Assembly: GCA_037954325.1 (NCBI GenBank)
Contig: JBBMNZ010000019.1
Coordinates: 13,006,501 to 13,070,500, forward strand
DNA from: Fistularia commersonii
Taxonomy: Eukaryota; Chordata; Actinopteri; Syngnathiformes; Fistulariidae
Length of the DNA: 64,000 bases
Reading direction: 5' to 3'
Within the stretch, counting starts at the first letter, position 1. The number at the start of each line of letters is the position of its first letter. The notes beneath the pieces are model-generated. The model searched no databases, was not told the DNA's origin, and saw nothing but the letters and a program-made list of their open reading frames with translations. Positions 1 to 9,900 of the stretch are shown piece after piece. Both the position numbers and the translations under genes were made by a program.

Positions 1-51
1 TATCAAAGGTGGTGTAGTGGGGGTCACCGGACGCTATGCATGAGGATGTAC
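1..51 (-). CDS. zan: Zonadhesin-like exon 23: start of second VWD domain (partial)
   Basis: The exon begins at 51 after the acceptor ctacag and codes for TSSCIASGDPHYTTFD, the same opening as the first VWD at 4564. It runs off the left edge. The GDPH site is retained. Confidence 0.8.
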
Positions 52-960
52 CTGTAGCAAAGAAAAAACAACGTCCGTCACAACAGGCACGAGAAAGCTC
101 AAACCAAATGCCAATCCCTGATATGCAGCATAGATAAATCCTACGAGTATGGACCCATCTAAAGTAGCTAAACATCTCACGGTTAGAGTGGTATTGTTGT
201 ATGTCCTGTACTCTCATAGTTCTGAGTACTAAATGTAAAGAGGACATGTCAATTGGCACAGTTTTTACCAATTTTCCTTCAGGGGTGCGTTGCTGACACG
301 TTTTTCTGAAGTAAACAGCACAAGTTCTGGTCATTTACCTTTGGGGTAGCAGCCTGCTACACCGTTGATCTCACGACACTCTTCCGTGGGGTCACACGAG
401 TTGTCAACACATTCCAAAGTGTAGTTCCCTGCACAGCGACACAGGGTTGAGCAGCCATCTCCATACACAATCTCTCCAGGCTGAAAGGAAACATGGTTGG
501 AATCAATGCTTGGCGGTATGTCATGAGAGGTGCAAGGGTACAGCCCCTGTATTTCCTCAGATCCTGATCCTGGTGTAATGCTGACTGTGATATCCAACCT
601 CATAATAGTTGTTCTTGTCATCCAGGCAGCCACATTTCTCCAGCGGCACACAGTGTGGTCCCTTGAATACATAGCCTGGCTTACAGAAGCAGCCGCTGAT
701 GCAGGAGCCGGTGCAATTGCTGGAGGGTTCCTGACAGGTGGGGATACAAGCTGGACCACATTCTATATACTCAGAATTGGGAGGGCATGGTTCTATAGGG
801 GACAAAACAGAGGGGAATTGGATGATTTAAAAAAAGCAAAGATGAAATTCTGAAGACGATGAAAAAGAAGAAATTGAATTATCATGTAATGTACGGTGTC
901 ATACTCGGCGTTGGAGTCGTTGTTGGTCTTGGTGTAGTCGGCATTGTTGGTGTTGGTTCA
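1..960. repeat. Left copy of a tandem intragenic duplication
   Basis: Bases 1 to about 950 match 4514 to about 5465 with an offset of 4513-4514. By eye there are roughly 16-18 substitutions and one small indel, about 98 percent identity over exons and introns. The match stops inside the Pro/Thr linker exon; beyond it the introns are unrelated. The left border lies outside the window. Confidence 0.9.
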
Positions 961-3900
961 GGTGTTGTTGGTACTGTAGAGATGGGTCATAGGTCGGAAC
1001 ATTGTCAGGATGAACAAGGTGAATTTGCAAACCCCGAGTACATGCCAAGTGAAGTTTTCAAAGCAACCATACTTATAGGTCAACTGATTTGTATTCAGAT
1101 TAATACATTTATCAGGAAGCACTTTGATATCTGACTTTATGAGCCCACAGAATATCTTTCAAATATCGGGAGGACTTGGCTACCCCTTCTGGAGACGGGT
1201 ATGGGGATGGACAAGGCCAGCCCATTCTTGGTGGCTGAGCATGGCAACCTGGTCAGGCATGACTTGAACCAGCAACCAGAGACTGTTGTGGCCAAGTTAG
1301 TCCGCGGCCACTGTGACGTTGCCCAGAGAAGTTTTTCAATTTAAATTAATTCACTCTAGGCCTCAGTGTACCTGTCTCTAATCTCTAGAATATACCGTCA
1401 GGATTTCCTGCTCCGTTCCACATCAGAGTATTCAAGCTACAACCAAAAACATGCATTTCAAGAGTGCGACATTGGAATTTGTATTTGTATGACAGACGTC
1501 TGTGGAGGTTCTCAGTGATCCAGGTCATGGATAAACCTTGTTGAAACCTTTTGGTGGCAAGTGGACTTGAATTTCGAAAAGCTCAGTTGCCACCAGAAGA
1601 TTTGGACAAGAAGTTGTAGTTTTGACTTTTCTTTACATGGCTTCTGTAGTTTTAGGAGGATTGTAGGAATGTGTTTGGAGGCATGATAGGACCCTGTGGG
1701 CTGATTCTCTATCACGACTCTCAGAGACTTCTGTTCTGTCTATAAGCCTTTTCACATTAGAGTAGTGAATGTGCACCTACCACTGGGATAGCAGCCCAGC
1801 TCTCCATTCTGGATTTTACACTCATGCATTGGTGGGCATTCTGAGGGCGTACAGGTAAGCAATGGTGCGTCACATTTACACTTGAGAGTGCAATTTCCCA
1901 CAAAGAATTCTTCTCCTTGCTGAGACACAAACACACACAAAAAGTTTGAGTAGAACAACAACTTGAGTGAGACTTTTATCAAATTATGGAATGAAGATGT
2001 GAAGATAGCTGTAGTAATCCACTTTGGCGTACTTCGTAGTACTGGCCATCCTTTTGGCAGCCACATGAACTCTTTTTGACACATTTTCCAGCACTCAGGA
2101 TGTAGCCGGGATCACAAACGCAGGCCTCAGTGCACGGGCCACTGCAGGATGGAGGTTTCCCAGAACACGTCTCCTGGCAGGGGTCTGCACAGGGCTCATA
2201 GTGACTGTTGGGGGGGCAGGGCAAAGCTGTTGGTAGAATGGAAGGTAGAAGTTAGATATGTGCTGCATTTATCCTCACGTTAGGCTTGTGGCCAGAAGTG
2301 ATTTGTACTGAAAGCAAAAGGTCCCTTCTTAACAATTTTGAGCAGAGACTTCTGATCGTGGTAAAGCTTTGTTCACCCTCGTATATGACCCACACTACCG
2401 AGGAGAAGCCCAATGAGTTTGATTCAAGTGGTCAGAACTCTGTAGGTCCAAACTCCTTCGGTGATTCCCAACAAAACACAAAGAGATAGACAACTTCTTA
2501 TATCAATCCATTCATCCATGACTTACGGCAGAAGGTCGCATTCCTCCAGGGTCCGATGTTGACTCCACGTTCCTGACACTCATTGACATAGGCCTCAATA
2601 GCTTCACACAGAATGGGCTTAGCTCCATCCAGCTCACACAGGTCAAAGACACAATCCTTGAAGTAATTCTGGAGAGACAGGTATAGTTTAGTTTGCGTGT
2701 TGGTTGATTACAATCTGTCAAAGAGGTCATTGTGTCCCACTTCTGTACCACACAACATCTTATGTCCTGTCGAGACAATTGTATTAGTGTATATTATCCT
2801 GTGCGCTGGGAGACATACATTGGGGTTGACTTTACGGTGACATGTAGCGAAGGGTCCTTTTTTGTCCAATATGATTCCACAGAATCCGCGGCTCTCATAA
2901 AGCTCCTGCTCGTCTTCATCACATCCAGGGATAGTGGTGTTTGGCTTCTTATTGCATCTGTGGACATAGACAGTGAGAGAAGTGTGACCCGCTTCCATCA
3001 TGTCCCTTGTAATTGTCTTCTTCTTTTCCTTTCGGCTACTCCCTTCGGGGGTCTCGTCCCCGTATTCTCTGTATCGTCTTCCCTTGCACCAACCAACATC
3101 ATGTCCTCTTTCCCCACATCTATAAATCTTTTCTTTGGTCTTCCTTTACACCTGCTGCCTGGCAGTTCCAATTCCAGCATCCTCCTACCAATAGAGTACA
3201 TTTGCTGTCCTTCCTCTGTACATGACCGCACCACCTCAGTCTGGCTTCTCTGACTTTATTTCCAAAACATCTATAATGTGTTGTGCCTCTGATCGACTAA
3301 TTCCTGATCTTGTCCATCCTTGTTACCCCCAAAGAGAACCTCGACATCTTCATCCCTGCTACGTCCGGCTCTTCTTCAGTGCCCCTGTCTCACAACCATA
3401 CAGCATCGCTGGTCTCACCACTGTCATGTACACCTTTCCTTTCATTCTGACTGATGGTCTTTTATAACACGATCCCACTGACCCCATCATGGTCCGTGGG
3501 GAATCCTGTTTTACCTCATCTGTCAGCCTGTCCATCACCACTGCAAACAAAGAGGGGTCAGAGCTGATCCCTGATCTAGTCCCACCTCCACCTTGAGCCT
3601 CTCTGTCACACAGCCGGTCCCAGTTTTGAAGTGAGTGTATATATTCTTTCAGAAAGATTGCAGGACACATGAGTGATCTTTTCCGTATTTGGGTCACTTG
3701 TCATACCACACTGCCTCTTGATCATTGCTGTATTTTGTCAATCTTGTCTTGTTTTTGTCAAGTCTTTGAGTACTTACTCTGGATCAGTGTTCCAGCTGTG
3801 TCCAAATTCATTCGGATCGCTGGTCAATGAGCCGCCTGGTTTACGGAAGTCGTCTTTGACATCTCCGTCATAATCCCCACACAGTCCACACAGTGTGCCC

Positions 3901-6900
3901 TTATAGCTACAGGTTGCAAAAATGCAAAAACAGTCTCAGTTCCAGGTGCAGGCCTTATTTCACGAAAAGGTCCAAAGGAGAAATACCATTCTGTGGAGTG
4001 AGAATGTTTTGAGAGCACACGCGATTCACGGTTCATTCAGTCCACACTCACTCTTTAATGACTTTGACGTCCATAAAATGGTTTCCATCATAGCGAACAG
4101 TCACACCAAAGTTCAGGGACACCGTGTAGTGCTTTCCTGACTTGAAGACAGACACACCAGGGGCAGGAGTGATCGGTAGGTTTACATTGGCCCCATTCAC
4201 CTGTTGAAAGAGAACATTTTACAACCGTTCACCCGTAAGACTCCCATATGTATCCATTGATGGGTAATGGCAAACGGTTTCCTGATCAAGTTGAAGACTG
4301 GCAATGCTCCTGCGCTCACCTGCACAGTGCCTCCTTTCAGGATGGAGACCCTCATATTGTATACATTGACATGTACGGCCTTTACATAGGAGATGGTGGG
4401 CCTGTTGTAGCGGTTTTCGTTGTCAGCGTGGACTTCAAAGTGCGGCAAAGCCGTAGCATTGCATGGCTTGGACATCAAATAACTGCAGTTGCCCATGAAG
4501 TTGTACTTGCGTTTATCAAAGGTGGTGTAGTGGGGGTCACCGGACGCTATGCATGAGGATGTACCTGTAGCAAAGAAAAAACAACGTCCGTCACAACAGG
4601 CACGAGAAAGCTCAAACCAAATGCCAATCCCTGATATGCAGCATAGATAAATCCTACGAGTATGGACCCATCTAAAGTAGCTAAACATCTCACGGTTAGA
4701 GTCGTATTGTTGTATGTCCTGTACTCTCATAGTTCTGAGTACTAAATGTAAAGAGGACATGTCGATTGGCACAGTTTTTAACCATTTTGCCTTCAGGGGT
4801 GCGTTGCTGACATGTTTTTCTGAAGTAAACAGCACAAGTTCTGGTCATTTACCTTTGGGGTAGCAGCCTGCTACACCGTTGATCTCACGACACTCTTCCG
4901 TGGGGTCACACGAGTTGTCAACACATTCCAAAGTGTAGTTCCCTGCACAGCGACACAGGGTTGAGCAGCCATCTCCATACACAATCTCTCCAGGCTGAAA
5001 GGAAACATAGTTGGGATCAATGCTTGGAGGTATGTCATGAGAGGTACAAGGGTACAGCCCCTGTATTTCCTCAGGTCCTGATCCTGGTGTAATGCTGACT
5101 GTGATATCCAACCTCATAGTAGTTGTTCTTGTCATCCAGGCAGCCACATTTCTCCAGCGGCACACAGTGTGGTCCCTTGAATACATAGCCTGGTTTACAG
5201 AAGCAGCCGCTGATGCAGGAGCCGGTGCAATTGCTGGAGGGTTCCTGACAGGTGGGGATACAAGCTGGACCACATTCTATATACTCAGAATTGGGAGGGC
5301 ATGGTTCTATAAGGGACAAAACAGAGGGGAATTGGATGATTTAAAAAAAGCACAGATGAAATTCTGAAGACGATGAAAAAGAAGAAATTGAATTATCATG
5401 TAATGTACGGTGTCATACTTGGCGTTGGAGTCGTTGTTGGTCTCGGTGTAGTCTGCGTTGTTGTTGTTGTTGCTGGAGTCGATGGTTTCGGTGTGCTGGG
5501 TTTTGGAGTTGTAGCTGGGGTCAGAGGAGTGTTTGATACAGTTTTTAAATCCCATGGTATAAAGTTGTTACTGATCAGTATTTATTGGAACTATCTTTTT
5601 AAAGTTCCTATTCAGCGGTGTATTACCTGCACAGGCGGTGATGCATACAGCATCTACAGCAACATCTGTCTGAGGCGTTTCTCCATAGGTACCCACAATG
5701 ACAAACTGAAATAAATTGAAACAGAGAAAATTATGGAATGATAAATAACCCTTTACCCATGTAATCATTCAGAGAACTACATTAATCTTGAATTTACCTG
5801 AACAGCAGTATTTCCCAAGTAGCGGACCTCGGCTGGCTTCCAGGCTTGACCCTGGTTCCCCTCTACCTTGAAGAGGGCAGGGCCAAGGCTTCCCCCTTTT
5901 TGGTAAGGGGAGAAATTTCAATTCAAAAGCAGGATTCAGGAATTAAGAGTTTCTTTTTCAAAGATTAAGACACATTTAAATAGGTGAGCGATTATCTGTC
6001 AGCAGTTGCATCAGACAGACACCAGAGACCTAGTTGTTTCATGATGATCAGTTGAAGGCAGAGTTTTACCTGGAGTAAGGGTGTGTACACTTATCCCCAT
6101 GGTTTTGCTTGAGCCATACAGATAGTAATGGAAGGTGAATAGGAGACATGCAGTTGTGGGAGTCACAACAGGACTCCTGATCTGAGCCTTGGCCCCTGGG
6201 ACAGTGTCCAGTGAATCCATCAACATGTACAGGCCCACTGCAGGTTATGGGGAAATAAATAAATCAAATTTGAGCGAGACTGAAGTAAGCAGATTAAGAA
6301 AGATTAACTAACGTCCCTGCAATTTCATTTTCTTCAAGGAGGAACCCAATACAGTATTTTATCAGGTTGTATTGGTAACCCCCTGAAACCCCCCATGACC
6401 CCAGGTAATATGACTGATGATGTGTCCAAGAAACTGTATCACAAGATGTATCTTATAACCACTATCAGGTTGTATTGGTGTTTACCTGCACTCTTCGGGC
6501 AGATGCTTGATACAACTTAAACCTGGATTTTTTTGTCGAGAAGAAGTAGAACAGGTGCACCACATCCTCTACATGCTCTGCACCATTTGTCTTGTTCTGT
6601 AATATCCTACTCTTTACCCTAAAAATAATTGTAGCCGCCGACTCTGGCGAGGCATCACTCTTTGAGAAATCTGAGTGAAGCCACCCCCTCTGAGATCAAT
6701 GCCCTGGGTGTGAGGGAGACAGCACAAAGTGCCTTTAACTTGGAAGAGCTTCAGTCCAGAGTTTTTAAAAATTGGGACCACAGGTTTCATTTGAAGTATA
6801 TGGGGCCATGATGCTCAGCTAGGAGCTGATGATGAAGCCAGTTTTCAAAGTTATGATATGGAGTAAACATATCACATTCTGCTCTTGTCATGTGAGAGTA

Positions 6901-9900
6901 TGTTTGCCATGTCGTTTTTTGGACCTGACATACAGATTCAATGCTTTTATCACACAAACAGAGGGAAAATGTTCTGAAGGCCACCGGCTTTCATTTGACA
7001 TCTAATGGTGAACGTATAAATTCCTGACATCATTTGTGATTGGAGCAGAGATTTTCAGTCTTTACATAGATGAAAAATTCTGGCAAATTCTGACAACATT
7101 TATGGAGGGCACTTACATCCAGGTTTGGAGAAATCATTGTCTGGTCCAGTTCCTTCAGTGTCTGTTTGTCCTGCCCACTGGGAAAAGCCAAACACTTCAG
7201 GATCGTCAGTTAGTGTCTCAAAGCCGCAAATGTCACCCACTCTGTCAAAGTCGCATCCAGAGATGCAAGCTGTGGAGAAAACATTCAAGCCTTGTTGAAA
7301 ATGTAATGTGTGGTGACTTGTCGTCCTGGATTGCTACAGTGACTCAGGTGGACTCACAGGCGCAAGCTCCCTCGGTGATGACGATGTTGTCCAGAGCTGA
7401 GTCGCAGGATGAGCTGGAGCCTCTCTGAGCCTGGAACATGATCTGTGGATGATGGATAGAAAACAGATTCATTGGTTTAGTTTTTATAATCTTGCTAAGC
7501 AAATAACTAACTGGTATGTAGCTTGTGGCTCTGAAGTGGCTACTGCTGCTCTCCAAATTCTATTATCCGCTAACCCTTGCCTGCCAATTTTGCCACGTTC
7601 CATCGATCCGTGGTAGAAAGTAAGTTCACTTAAGTTGTGTACAGTTTCTGAGGTACTTTTTCTTTTACAAATTTTTGCATTTGATAATTCACTCGTATGC
7701 CCCTCTTTTTTGGCTGTTTGTATCTGCTTTAGAACCTCTGGATGACAAAAGGTAAACAATATGTCGTAAATCTACTTATATTGCCTTTCTTGGCTGCTCA
7801 ACTCTCTGCCAACAAACTGACGTCCCTTTGCTCCTATTTCGTAGAAATTTTCCTTTGAGAAGCTTTCACATTTTTCCCCTGATCGCCTGAATTAGCAGAT
7901 GGAGCCCCATTTCCACTTGGTTTTAAAATCCTGAAGTCTCTAAATTTGCTTTTCAATGAAAGCTCCTGCTGTGACCTCCTGATACTCACCACGATGCTCT
8001 CAGTGCTGGGTTTGGTCACAGTGACCGAGCCCTTCAGCCAAGAAGGACTCTGGATCCCGGTCTTCTTCCAGACCTGTTCATCGCTGCTGGGCCTCCTGAC
8101 CAGAACCTTCAGTTGGTTCGCATCGTCAGAGCCATACATGTAATAGCGGAACTGGACGCAGATCTGAGTGGCGTATGACGAGAGGGGAGGACTTAGGAGA
8201 TGCGCCTCTTGTCCGTTTGCCACATTGTCGCCCTCATGGTAGATGTAGAATCCCTCTGGAGATGGAATGAGATGAGGAAAGCATGTATTTATCACAACAT
8301 CAGTGTAAATTATGAACAGTCTCCCAGACAATAATTGTGCACAAATTTCCCTGTTTGTAGCAAATCAGCACTGACCTCCATCAGGGTAGTCTCCGGTGGG
8401 ACCCGTCCCGTCTGTTGGAGTCGGACCCTTGTGCCGCGTCCAGTCGCTTTGGTCTGAGTATCCCTGTCTGAATTCGCAAAACGGTTCAGCGTCGTTGTTA
8501 AAGTCGCAGGATGTCAGCACCACTGCTGGAGAGAGGACGGGTTATTAAAGACCGCTGCCCTGACAGAATGATAGCAATGGCAGCAGCATGTTTCATATCA
8601 AAAGACAGGGGGCAGCATTGCTTCAGTACTTTCAGGGGTGTGATCCCTCGCTGCCTCAGGCCACCAGCTCATAAGTGTGCACGTGATTGGGTCATATATC
8701 CGTATGAGGTGTTTTCTGGTATGGTTCCCAGGATAGGACCTTCCCATGAGGTTTTCAGCTTACACCCTCACTTCACGCCCCGCGTCTTCCCTCATATGTG
8801 AATCAAATCACTTTTGCTCATCCAATGCCTGGCTACTGTGAACTCCAGTTCTGGGCATTTGTCGTCACAAGAACAAACTTCTCCCACGGACAACGTGAGC
8901 TAAGCACCTCGTCTCCAATATTTGGATGGTGGCAATGTGGATTTCGCCATGAATTTGCTGCCATTAATACCACAACTGCTGGCAAGTCACAGAACGATGC
9001 AGAACCAGAACATAATTCAGACAATTAAGACATAATTATGACTTTAGTTCTTGAAGCAGTACTTTATATGGAGGTCGTGTGTCACTTAAGCTGACTTCTT
9101 CAAATCTTAGATATATATGACTATGTCAATAGGGCCAGTGTAGATATAATTGCAACCATAATTATGGCCATAACAATTTTTGTCACCTATTGAAATCACC
9201 GGGGTAGTGTGGTTATATGTTTCTTTGGCAACATTCTAAAAAATCAAATACAAGACAATTACCATCCGACACGGGATGTCAGTGACATTCTGCATTTCCC
9301 AGAATCAGGAACAAGATAACATGATAACTGGCTCACTGCATGGATCACCAATGTTTCCATATGATATGGTGTCATGAATGCTCTTGCTGATGTAAAAGTG
9401 ATCTCTGCAAGAACAGAGTCCTTGTTGGGTGACAAAATTCCTTTAACTCCACAATAAATCACCCAACGACATTGTTTATGTCTTGCCACCTTGATAGCGT
9501 AAACCACAAGATAGACAAGGGGATAAGGTGCTTTCCAAAGGTAAAGTCAACTGCAGCCAAAAGAGATGACACCAAAGACTCAAATACTGCATAATTATAC
9601 CTGTGTGTGTTATAATCGAGATCACGTTAGACTTGTGTATCAGATTGCACAACTGCGCTTGGGCTTCGGTTCACCTACCGTCAACCTTTGGCGAGCTTCG
9701 GAGGCTGCGGGCGAAGAGACAGAGACAGTGTTAGAAAATAGATCTTGTGGGAACTGGAATGAGCTCAGAAATGAACACTTGGTGTGTAAACTACAACCCA
9801 GATAACGGCAATATCAACAGGCAGAGTCAACCTATCTTTTAGCTTTGTGACGATAGCAGTGTGAGAGTGGGTTGATTTGGATTCAAAATAATAAAGAATA

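Noticed and set aside
530..853. Plus-strand frame with Ala/Gly-rich peptide (and its twin at 5092-5367)
   Set aside because: It is the antisense shadow of the TIL exon of the zonadhesin-like gene.
859..1134. Plus-strand Val/Gly-rich hydrophobic frame (twin at 5373-5714)
   Set aside because: Antisense reading of the Thr/Pro-coding linker exon; the Val-Gly repeats come from GTT/GGT complements of Thr/Pro codons.
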